From Prorocentrum cordatum (Eukaryota > Sar > Dinophyceae > Prorocentrales > Prorocentraceae): 64,000 nt of DNA. The position numbers were made by a program, and so were the translations under genes. Location of the stretch: the NCBI GenBank assembly GCA_963575745.1, contig CAUYUJ010017921.1, positions 1 to 64,000 of the forward strand, in the 5' to 3' direction. Below the pieces are notes generated by a model, which searched no databases, was not told the origin of the DNA, and was given only the letters and a program-made list of their open reading frames with translations. Positions 18,936 to 28,790 of this stretch are shown in pieces (position 1 is the first letter of the stretch; each line of letters begins with the position of its first letter).

Positions 18936-20090
18936 CTATGCTCGCGAGAACCGAAGCACGCGTGGGCACGCACATACCCGAACAGCCCAAAGTGGTCTGA
19001 CACATGGAATTCGCAGCCCTCGAAGAACACTTTCCCCTTCCCTACCAAATGCACCTCCGCCCAAAGCTCCGCCCCGAACATGACCCGGTCCCGTCTCTGT
19101 CCGACAGCCCCCCTCTCGCCGAGACCCGAGTAAAACTTGTTCCCGGGGCAGCCCCAAGAACGACCCTCGTACCAGGTGTCCTTCAAACGCAGCTGCTCCA
19201 CAGCGGCCTGCACCTGGGAGTCCGTGCTGTTCATGTCGCCCACAATGAGCAGCCGGTCGCAACCTTCCGCGCAAGTCCTCGTAATCTTCCGAAGTATCGC
19301 GTGACGCCGCTCCCATGCCGCACCCGCGGGCAAGTGGACCGCGGCCACGTTCACCCACCCCGCGCCGCCCGCGCCCCCGCCTACGGGAACTTCGACCCGG
19401 CACAGCACGCACGGGTCCTCCCCTGACAAAGCCTTGCCTTCCGCGCGCAGACCGCGCCTCACGTACAGGTGCACGTACCCCCTGGACTCGTGCGCATGGG
19501 CCACGCCAACCAATTGGAATTCCGCCTCCAGCTCCTTGTACGCCTCCTCGCCCTCGCATTCCTGCAGAGCAACGACATCAACCCCGCGCGCCTGCCTCCA
19601 ACGGAGCACTTCGCCCAGGACCGCCGCGCGCTGGTCGCGGTCGCTCCAGGAGGGCGGCGCCACGGCCGAGCGATGCCCACCAGCGATATTCCACGTGGCA
19701 AACGACAACGTCGACGCGCCCTCCAGGCCCTCCTCTTCGCCAGCCTCACCCGCCGCTTCCCCTGGCACAGCCGCCCTCGGCAAGCTCGCGCCCGTCGCGC
19801 TGGGCGCCGAAGCACCCGCGCGAGGCACGACGCCGAACGCGCCCAGAACGTCGCGGCATTCCTGCTCCGAAAGCAACAACTCCATGACATCCCGCGCCCC
19901 CCGCGCGCCGACGCCCGCCCGGAACGACGCGAACGCGCCCCGCAGCACGCGACACACGTCAGGCACGAAGGACTCCGCCGACGCATCCAGCACGCCCGCA
20001 TTCGCCAGGCGCCCGACACGGCCCAGCAGAAGCCCGAGCGCGCAGGCGATCCTCTGCGAAGGAACACGAACGCGCGGCGCGTCCCCGAAC
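18932..20090 (-). CDS. AP-type endonuclease domain at the end of the Helitron Rep-Hel-EN protein
   Basis: This is the C-terminal part of the replicase polyprotein. The endonuclease/exonuclease/phosphatase fold motifs are all visible: FATWNIAGGH (Asn), VVALQECEGE (Glu), VNVAAVHLPAG, LLIVGDMNS (Asp and Asn), RRDRVMF and VSDHFGLFGY (Asp-His). It resembles the LINE endonucleases in this window (shared VALQEC), as expected for Helentron endonucleases acquired from a non-LTR element. It should nick DNA in transposition. The upstream join to the helicase frame is near 20090; the frame itself is open from 20272. It ends in TGA inside the USP start. Confidence 0.85.
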
Positions 20091-21880
20091 TCCACCGCCG
20101 GCGGGCGCCGCCCAGCACTGCACCGAGCGGTCGCAGCAGTGCGTCGATATTCCGGGCGATTCGCCCTGCCACGTCCTCCCTGCGGGCCCGATCGTGCACG
20201 CGCACTGCGAGAGACTCGGCTCGCCCGAGCGCCTCCCCCGGCCGACCAGACGTAACACTCACAAACATCCAATCCTGCGCGACACCAGATCCGCTCAGTG
20301 GGTCCACGGCGACGACCATTAGCAACTCCTGCTTGTCACTCACGGAGTTCGCATCCCACACGCTCGTCCAATTGTGCGCAATCCGGGCAAAATGCTCCGG
20401 GGTCTCCTCCGCACCAACGTGCCGGCCTACCTTTGCCGAAGCCACAGTCGTCGGCAGCCCCCACCCCGCGCACAACTGCCTCGCCACCTTCAAGAAGAAC
20501 TCCAGCGCCTGGCCCTCCAGCCTGCCCTCTGCCAGCGCGCTCTCCGCTCGCACGTTCACGACCCACTTGTCCATGCGCAGCGCGCAGCCACCACGGACGT
20601 CCCCGAACGCGTCCTTCATCCTCTTCGCCGCCTTATCCAAACTCTTATGCAGGCGCGTGGGCACCAGCGCGCCCATGGCCTCCTTCACGGCGCTCATATG
20701 CAGCGGGCCCATGCTCGGAGCCACGGAATCGAACACTCGCTCATCCCACGCCCCAGACGCCTCCCACCGCTCCACAATCAAGTCGACCACGCCGCGCAGG
20801 AACCCCTCCCTGTCACCCGAACCCGAAGACTCATGCGTCAGGCGCCCGGCAGCAGCCGTCAGACGTTCGCGCAAATCCTCCCGGGACGCACAAGCAGCGA
20901 GGGCACCGACATCAACAAGCAGATCCCGCGCGGCGCCCTTCTCCTCCCGCGTCGCGAAGCGCACCCGCCTCCGGTCCAGAAGCCTTTCGGCCACGGCACG
21001 GAGGCGCCGCGCCGCGACGTCGTCCTCTCCAGCCTCGGCAGCAACGGCGCTGTCGAGCTCGGACGCGAACGGCGGCCCCTCCTCACCCCACAGCCAAGTG
21101 TCCTCATCCACCACTCTGCCCGCCCCTCTCAACCTCTCCGCCTGAGCCGCGGCAACGGTCTTCAAACGACCCAGCAATGTCTCCGCCGCGCGTTTCTCCT
21201 CCTCAGTCCAGCAGTCCGCCTCGCAGTACCCGTATTTCCGCAACGTGCGGGAAGCGCGAGCCTCCAGTCGCAACTCGAAGCGTCGCCGCTCCCGGAACGC
21301 CGTCGTATGCCTGGCCCTCATGAAGTCCGCATACTCCGGCAGGTCCTCCTCGAACACCAAGTCCCAGGGATGCTTCACACGCGTCGTGGCGACGAAACCG
21401 ATCCCTGCAACGGCCGCGGTCTTCGCTGACAGGTGCACGCGGACTTTCGCCAACGTCATCCCCTGCGCCTTCCAGTGCGTCAACGCCCATGCCAGCTGCA
21501 ACGGGTAGTTCTCGCGCCACACGCCCTCCTCCATGGTGGAAGACACTCTCTGCCTCCAAATGGGCACCCAGTTCCGCCGCTCCTCGTCTCCCGGGAAAAA
21601 CGACCGCGGCCGACCCTGCCCGTCTGTCCCTAGATCGATATCATCGAACTCGACGAACACGCAAAGGGGCGCCTGCAAATCCGGCCGAGCGCCATTGTGC
21701 GGGTCGGCGCCCTCGGGCCACATGTAGCCGCGCAGCGTACCCATCGCCCCGTTCATGAGCCCCGCCTCAACCCAGAGGTTCTGAGTCAACAGCACGCGGG
21801 CCCCTTCGCAGACGTACAGCTCGTTCTCGAGTCCGCGGAAGTCCTCGGACGCCATCTGGTCTGGCCTAGACTTCTGCTTT
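20090..21880 (-). CDS. Helitron Pif1-type helicase, C-terminal motifs and linker (partial frame)
   Basis: The segment opens with ENELYVCEGARVLLTQNLW, then GLMNGAMGTLRGY and the motif VI equivalent LAWALTHWKAQGMTLAKV (canonical Pif1 TIHKSQG has become THWKAQG). It is followed by about 400 residues with no recognisable domain between helicase and endonuclease (WEASGAWDERVFDS, LDKAAKRMKDAFGD). The join to the upstream segment is at about 21878-21882, a run of five T, where one base would restore the frame. No stop codon interrupts the segment. Confidence 0.75.
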
Positions 21881-21882
21881 TT

Positions 21883-22290
21883 CTCCTTTTGTCGTGGTAG
21901 GCACGCAACGCCGCGATGGGCTTACCACTCGCAGCGGCTACCTGGTACAACCTCTCCATGTTCACTCTATCGGCGCCACATGCACCCGAGGCCCGATCCT
22001 TCCTGCCGTCCATCAGCAGCGGGGCCGTCTCGAAGGCCGCCAGCTCCTCCCTCCCCTCCTTGGTCATTTGCAGCACCGACCTGTTCCGGCGCTTCAACCA
22101 CGCATGATCCCGCTGCTCCCAAGTGCACTGCGCCATGCCTTTCGTGACCTCCAAAAAGCGATCAGCATCCTGCCTGTACTCCGCCTGCCGCTCCTTCGAC
22201 AGCCCCTCTTTCTCACCGCGCCACCGGTGCACGCGCCGGAGCACGGCCACGTCCTGGAACGTATCGCGCACGAAACTCCATTATTCACTA
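21883..22290 (-). CDS. Helitron Pif1-type helicase, middle segment (partial frame)
   Basis: RDTFQDVAVLRRVHRWRGEK continues the helicase after motif III, with WEQRDHAWLKRR and MERLYQVAAASGKPIAALRA. This is the usual region between Pif1 motifs III and IV, where Helitrons have a loop with LxxxxR. It joins upstream near 22290 and downstream near 21880, both by frame change. Confidence 0.65.
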
Positions 22291-23445
22291 ACCTGTCCGT
22301 GCTCCAGGCGTCGTCGGGGGTCCGCTCCGCCCCCCTGGGCTTGTTCTTCGCAGACCCCCCATACGCGCCCATCCGGTACAGGGGGTCATCGCCGATTGGC
22401 GGCGCCTGCTGCGGATCCCCGGCGAGCACGGCATCCTTCCCGCCGAGATACACTGGCCTCGCACCCTGCGCCGCACGCTTCGCCGCAACACCAAGAGTAT
22501 CCTGCACCTTGAACTCGATCTTGCCCAGCATCTGCCGCCCGATCATGCTCATCTCATCCAACACAAACAACCTCGCCTGACGCAGTCGAGTCTGCGTCTT
22601 TTGAAACCGGTCCCCGTCCTTGCGTACCCAAGGGCCGCAATATCCCACCGGCACACCGAACGCCCTGTGCAGGGTGGTCGCGCCATATTTCAACTGGAAC
22701 GAGGCGCACCCGGTGGGAGCGGCGAGCAAGCAGCAATTCCGCTCCTCCTCATCAATCTCTTCAGGCCCTCGCCGGATTTCGCGCACGCCGCGGCGATCTT
22801 GATCCAGCCTCGTCCTCGGGGCAAACTGCCGCACCCGCTTTCGCCTCGCGGCTACGAAACTGCGCACGGTGCGCGATTTCCCCGTGCCGGCCACGCCCGT
22901 GACCATCAATCTCAACGGGTCGGCCTCCGAATGGCGGTCGTCCATGACGATGTCGTGGGCGAACTTCTGCCAGGGGTCGAGATCGGCGCGCTCGACGACC
23001 TCGGCCCCGTCGCCTACCTTGGCCTTTCCGTACCACTCATCCCGGAGCTTCTCCAGACGCCCTCTCTCGCTCGTCGACACATTGCACGCCTCGTTCAACC
23101 AATTGAAGTCCTTGGGGTTCACCCGGACCCTGCCGCGCACCTCATCGCCCGCAACATCCCCGACGCGCACGTCCGCCGCCTGCACAGCAGGGCCTGCCGC
23201 GCTGACGCGCTCATCGGCTGGGCGGCGCTCCCACTCGGACGCCTCCCCCGCGGCCGCAGCAGACTCAGCGCCCTCCCCCGGCCGCGCCTCGCGTAAGACA
23301 GCATCCCGAGCCTCCTCGTTCGGGTCCTCGTCCCCGCGCAGCACGAGTCTGTCCACCAAGTCCTCCACTTCCTCCCCCGACTCCGCCTTCTCGCTGTCTC
23401 TGTCATCGTCGCCGCGCCCAGAGCCATCATCGGACGCCTGCCCCC
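22290..23445 (-). CDS. Helitron Pif1-type helicase, ATPase core (partial frame)
   Basis: It contains DPWQKFAHDIV, Walker A GVAGTGKSRTVRSF, motif Ia AAPTGCASFQLKYGATTLHR-(3)-VP, Walker B RLFVLDEMSMIGRQML and motif III AVLAGDPQQAPPIGD. This superfamily 1B 5'-3' helicase core unwinds DNA in rolling-circle transposition. Upstream is an acidic linker that starts at the C5 run 23441-23445, the likely site of the frame change from the preceding Rep segment. All ATPase residues are intact. Confidence 0.85.
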
Positions 23446-24165
23446 GGCGCCGCCCGCCGCCTCCTCTGCCCCCGCGCCCCGCCCCTGCTGTCGCGCCTCA
23501 TGCCGCCTCACCATTTCGCGTCGCGTCCGGCGCAGCAGCTCCCGGTTGCTAGCGACCCCGTCTTCCAGGATGGCGCCGAGCACTTCCTTGTAGAACGGGT
23601 TCGCGCGCTCGTACTGCTCCACGACCCACGCCGGAACCCACTGGCGGAGCATGGGGTCAGTGAGCATCTCCATCATCATATGCCCCCAATACTGATCGCT
23701 CTGCCCCCCCCAGGCCCTTCCCCCCGACTTGAGCCAGAGATCTTGCACGCCCAGGAACCGCTCGCTTCCAGCATCCTGGCCAGCACCGCCCGCCAAAGGC
23801 TGAACGAACTCCGTGGCCCCAATGCAAGCCGCCGGCACCGGCCGGACGTCCCTCAGCATCTCCTGTTCGATCATGGCCTTGCGGTCCGCGGTCGCCATGT
23901 GCCGCCAGTGCGCGATGACGTTCGCCCGCGCGTACGCCTCGTGGCAGGCGTGCTGCACGTTCGCGCACTCCGCGCTATAGCCAGGGGTCACCTGCAGACA
24001 CACCGCAGGGTTCCCGCGCCTCAGCTTCCCGCGGTACACAGCGTACTTCCAATAGAATTCGAACAACGACACATCGCGCACCTCTTCCACCGAGATGGAC
24101 TCGTCCCCCCTGGCACGCTGCCGACGCACAAACTCCAGGCGCTTGTCGAACTTGTCCACTTTGCT
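23445..24165 (-). CDS. Helitron region between Rep and helicase (partial frame)
   Basis: It starts VDKFDKRLEFVRRQRARGDE and has VSLFEFYWKYAVYRGK, the usual Helitron stretch after the Rep tyrosines (sLyeF). A conserved middle with WVPAWVVEQYERANPFYKEV follows, then an Arg/Gly-rich end. It enters by a one-base frame change near 24165 and leaves near 23445. Confidence 0.65.
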
Positions 24166-24870
24166 ATCCAGTGCACAGGCTCGTCATCTGCCTTGTCCCG
24201 CAGCGCAGACGCAGGCTTCAGCGCGCGGGCCCCCGTCGTGTTGAGGGTCACGACGGGCAGCATGGACAAAACCATGGGCAGGCGCAACCCCAGCAGCGCC
24301 ACCTCGTAACAGTGGTAGTCCCGCTCCCCGAGCATCCGAGCAAAGAACTTCTGAATGGAGCGCCGAAGGAAATCAGTCCCTTCGCCCTCTGGGACGTAAG
24401 CGCAGACCTCGTTGACGGCGTCGTCGAGCACCTCCTTGATCTTCCGCGAGCCCTTGGGCGCCTTCGTCGCGCACTTCGTGACGTACTCCACGACCGCCCA
24501 CAAGTTCAGAACGGGACGCCAGTCAATGTTCCCCATGTTGGCCAACAGCACGTGCTCCTCGTAACTATTGCAGAGCCTGTCGTTCCGCGGAAACACCGCC
24601 TGCCAGTGGCCCTCCCGGCGGCCCTTCTCCATGCGGAACGGCCAGGGCCCGACGCGGCCCCACCTGTCGCGCGGGAAATCATATCGGCAGAACACGCACC
24701 CCTCCTTTCCGCGAGCACACGCGTGAACCCCGAGCCGCGGCGGCCCATGCCATGCTTCGTGTGCCGCGCCACCCTGTTCACCAGCGCAGCCACCAGTCGC
24801 CGAACGGGTTGCACGTCCAACTTCCCCGACGCCTCGGACGCAAAGGCCTCGTCAGAACCTTCCGCAAGTT
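24165..24870 (-). CDS. Helitron Rep C-terminal segment with the tyrosine motif (two partial frames)
   Basis: The first frame (about 24870-24735) has VNRVARHTKHGMGRRG. A frame change near 24730 leads to GKEGCVFCRYDFPRD, then RNDRLCNSYEEHVLLANMGNIDW and VVEYVTKCATKAPKGSRKI. These match the Helitron Rep series HTH-CRF-FP, RND, LL-N-D and Y-xxx-Y-xxK. The catalytic position reads YVTKC, so the first Tyr is kept and the second is Cys (codon TGC). Confidence 0.75.
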
Positions 24871-25768
24871 CAAGCACTCCGGCGCAGAAGCGGGCACGCT
24901 ACGCACCGCCCGGCCCTCCGACGTCTCGCGCACAGCCTCGCCCTCCATCTCCACGTCCACGTCGAAGGCGCCAACCTCGTCGTCCCACGTGTACCTGCAC
25001 GCGCCCGCGTCGTCGTAGCACGGGTTCCACTCCGAGACAACGTGCCCGAAGAACTCATAGAACCGCTTCTCCAAAACGCTCTGCAGCGCGACGTCCTCAT
25101 GCTCCGGCTTCAGCACGCCGAAGTCGAGACCAGCACCCCCTAGTCGCTGCCCGCGGGCCCCGTGGGGGACCCCAGCAGGTCTCGACCCCCGAGCAGCACC
25201 GCGGCCCTCAACGCCATCACCATCCTGAACGTCCTCCACGGGATCACCCCCCGCCTCGTCCTCCGGCGCTGGATCCTCTGGCCCGACGCGCTCGAAAGCA
25301 ACGTCGGCCTCCGCCCCCTGGCCGCGGACGCCCTCCTCCCCTTGCACGAGCACCAGCCACCCTCGATCCACCAGGGCGTCGAGGAGCGCAGAAGCCCTGC
25401 CCACGAACTCATCCTCGTCGTCGCCTGCGCCATCTTCACTACATGATCCCGAAGCCGCAGAGCCCTCACCCGCAGGAGCCCGCGGCGCACGCTGGCCAGG
25501 CCGGCCGGCAACGGCGCGCAGGACCTGCTCCAGGGCAGCGAGGGCAGCACCACGACGCCTCCGCTCCTGCAGGGGCCAGGCCAGCGGTCCTGCCTCAAGC
25601 GAGGGCAGGCACGCCGCCACGTCACTCGCCACGCTCGGCGGAAGCATGTCCCCCTCCCCGTCCACGTCCGCGCGAACCCGCGCAACCGCCGGCCCAGGCA
25701 GCCCCACGCTGAACCCGTGGTAATGCAGATTGCCACCCGCGCCACACTCGGCCCTGGCCATGGCCTGT
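24870..25768 (-). CDS. Helitron Rep segment with the HUH motif (partial frame)
   Basis: It opens ARAECGAGGNLHYHGFSVG, where His-Tyr-His is the metal-binding HUH motif of the rolling-circle nuclease. A long acidic insertion of ~150 residues follows (DDEDEFVGRA, EDPAPEDEAGG), then conserved-looking LEKRFYEFFGHVVSEWNPC. The upstream frame change is at about 25768 (one base, beside GGCCATGGCC), and the downstream one is between 24840 and 24880. Confidence 0.7.
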
Positions 25769-27495
25769 ACTTGAACTGCTCCGAGTGGGGCAGTACGGCG
25801 GGCATCACCATCCGCATGTTCAGCTCCACCCGCAAGGCCATCATGTAGGCCACCAGGTCCGGGTTGTCCCGCGCGAAACGGAAGCGCTCCTCTCGCCCGT
25901 CACCAACCCAATCCCCCAGAGCACGGTCTCCCGCCGCCCGCGCCCCTGGACCTCCCCCCATGCGCTGAATGTCATACGCGGCGTTGTAAAACGGATTCTG
26001 CGTCCACCAAATGGACGGGTGACGGCCGAGCCCGACGACATCCGGCACAAGCGCACGCCCGCGCTGAGTCCGCCCCTTCCCCGCCGGCAGGTCCAGCTCG
26101 CGGAGGAACCGCCTGCCGACCGGCTCGGCGCCGTCCGCCTGAGTGCCCTCGACCCAGGGCGGGTGCCAGGACAGGTGCTTCACGGTGCTCTGCAACTTCT
26201 TCGACTCATACGACCAGTGCATGGTGGTCGAGGGCACATCGCGGCCCACGTTCGCGAGCTGGCCCACCAGGATCCGCACGCGGTCCTCGCTCTCCAGGAT
26301 TTGCCTGAGCCCGCCCTTCGTCATCACACTTGGGCCCTGGACGCCGAGGCCCGCGCGCCTGTACATGGTCCGATACACCCCAAAACCCTTGCCCCGCGCC
26401 TCGTTCAGGAGCAGCACGTTCACCATGGCCCACATCACGCGCTGGCCACGCGGGCCGCCGACGAACTGCCCGGTGCGGTAGCGCATCAGGTGCTGCACCC
26501 AGTCCTGCACGGACACCCGCCGGGGACGGTCGTCGAAGAGGTCGCCGATGCCCATGGGAAACTCAAACGGGAACGCCCTCGCGAAACGCCCGATGGCGCG
26601 CGCCGGGACCGGGTCCTCGCTCTGTCCGGGCCAGCCGTAAATCAAGCGCTCACCCGTCCGCGCGACTGCCTCGTCCTCGTCAAACTCCGGCAAGTTCTCC
26701 TCGACGCACCCCGTGTCCCTATCGCGCGCAGCTGCCCCGAACGTTCCCGCCATGGCCAGCTCGAGCATCACCTCGTCCAAAACCGACTCGCGAGAGACGC
26801 CGCCCTCCGCACCGGCAAACCGGCCCTGCACACGGGGTCGCATCCAATCGACGAGGAACTCGACGCGCACGCAGTCCACGGCCACGCGGTCCCTCTGCAC
26901 GGACTTCACGGCGTTATCCTCCCGCGCCGCAGCCAGCAGGCGGCCGAACAGGTCCTCCGTCGTCTCGTCGTCACCAAACTTCAACCCCTCCAACTGGCCC
27001 TCCGCCTCCGGCTGCAACCCCGTCCACCATCGCTGCACTGCCCCACCATACTCAAACTGCACCTTGTCGAGCCACGCACTGAACACGACGTGATCGACGG
27101 CCATGGCTTCATCTTCCACGCCGACGTCGAACTCCCCGTCAGCCGCCGCGTCGGCATCACCCTCGGCCGCGGCCTCCGCGCCGCCCTCGTCGCCTCCCCG
27201 CGCATCGTCGCCCTCGCGGCCAGCAGGCTCGCGCCCGGCGTCGTCGCGGGGCCCGACGAAGTGCACGTCGAAGCCCGCGGAAATGAACTGGCGCGGCGTG
27301 ACGACGTCGACGCCACAGGGGACGCAATCCCGAGCAATGGCCTCCGCTTCCGTCACGGGCCCAAGCTCCTCCGGCTCCCCGGCCTCGCCCCCCGACGGCA
27401 GGACGCCGTCTTCGCTCTCTCTCGGCGCGTAGGACGCGAGGATCTCGTCGTCCGGGAGCACGTCAAACAGGCGCGGGTCGTAGTACTTGTGCATG
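25768..27495 (-). CDS. Helitron-like N-terminal domain of Rep (partial frame)
   Basis: The first ATG is at 27495 (MHKYYDPRLFDVLPDDE). The Helitron_like_N signature is at about residues 320-400: FARAFPFEFPMGIGDLFDDR, VQDWVQHLMRYRTGQFVGGP, MWAMVNVLLLNEARG. HPSIWWTQNPFYNAAYD and LRVELNMRMVMPAVLPHSEQ follow, just before the HUH motif in the next frame. This domain forms part of the single-strand nuclease. The frame is open further upstream from a GTG at 27551. Confidence 0.78.
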
Positions 27496-27607
27496 GGCTC
27501 GTCCGCAGTACCCCCAGGCGCCAGGGCCCATACGTGCCCGCAAACGCACACAACGCCCGGAGCACGTGCCCGCAGTAGCGCCAGCGCACGTGCAGGCCCT
27601 CCACGAC

Positions 27608-28790
27608 CTACTTCCCGAACCCTACATTCCGCCGCAACATCAAGCTGAAGGGCACTTTCCGAGGGTGCCAGGGCAGCACCACCCGCGGCTCCACGTGCTC
27701 CTGCAGCTCCCTACCCCTGCCTCCATGATCGTACTCGATGATCACGTCCCCGCTGAGCAGCACCTCCACGACGCGCCCTGGAAAGACCAGGCGCCCGTGC
27801 AGGTCCACGCCGACGCGCTGCCGCTCCTCGTCCGTGCAGCCCGCGGCCATGCGCTCGGGGCGGCGCGGGTCGTCGGGGCGCTCGCCGGGCCCACGCGCCG
27901 AGTTCACGCGGTCCCCGACACGGAACCCCTTCATGAGGTCGTGGCGCCGCGAGAACCCTGCCACGTCCTGCGGGAACGAGAGGATGTTCTTGCGGAACTT
28001 GCGCAGCCCCGTGCGGGACACCGTGGCCAGGTGCACCTGCATGTGGTCCAGGGCAATGAGCAGGCTCTCCGTGAGCGTAGCCTGGTCGAAAAGCTCGCGC
28101 AGGTCATCGGACGGGAAGCGGAAGCACGGGTCCATGTGGTTCTGCGCGGTGCGGAGCCCCACCACCTGATACCGGTCGTCCTCCGTGGCCGCGGCCGCCG
28201 CCTGCTTGTCCAGGTCCTGCCTGCACCGCATACACACGCCCCTGCACTCCAGAGCGAAGCCGTCCGGCGGGTCGCGCGGCGGCACCTCGTCCCCCTCGGC
28301 CACCTCCGTGCTGCACGCGGCCAGCCCGTCCCCGCCGCGCCGCAGCAGCAGCATCTCCTCCGCGAGCTGCTCCGGCGGCTCGAAAGCCGGGTGGAACGCC
28401 GGGAACCGCTCCTGGCACTCGTGGCACGTGAACTTCACCATCCGCGTCAGGATCGCCTGTGCCGCCTGCACCGCCCGCACGGACGCGTCGCGCAGCTGCA
28501 CGTCGTACTTCGCCACGCGCAGCGGCACCGTCTTCAGCGCCAGCAGCATGCACTTCTGGCGCACATCTCCCGCGGCCAGGCGCCGACGGTGGTCAAGCAG
28601 AACCTCCCGCCATCCGTGGCCCGCGCGATTGCGAACGCGCCCTTGCGCTTGAAACGCCCACTCCTGCGCCTCGGGCATGGCCCCGAACACGAACACCTCC
28701 CGAGCGGCATGCCCCTCCTTCGCGGGGACCCCCCTGGAGCCCATCTCGTCCGAATCTCCACCCGCAGAGCATCGCCGTAGCGGCCGCGTT
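27608..28790 (-). CDS. DUF6570-like protein of the Helitron-like element
   Basis: It contains a CxxC pair in FTCHECQERFP, a second in GVCMRCRQDLD, then HMDPCFRFP, LRELFDQATLTESLLIAL and LSFPQDVAGFSRR. The N-MdP...LT-vE-LI...NFPQDV series is that of DUF6570, usually found upstream of or fused to Helitron Reps in algae. The C terminus has a β-rich RVGVDLHGRLVFPGRVVEV. It stops in TAG at 27608, 110 bases before the Rep ATG. The N-terminal limit is a frame change from the CW ORF at about 28770-28800. Function unknown. Confidence 0.7.

Noticed and set aside
16110-19133. A 1007-codon plus-strand frame over the USP gene
   Set aside because: It is the antisense shadow of a GC-rich gene; the minus strand carries the USP Cys and His boxes.
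25785-27578. A 597-codon plus-strand frame opposite the Rep N-terminal domain
   Set aside because: It is an antisense shadow; the Helitron_like_N signature is on the minus strand.
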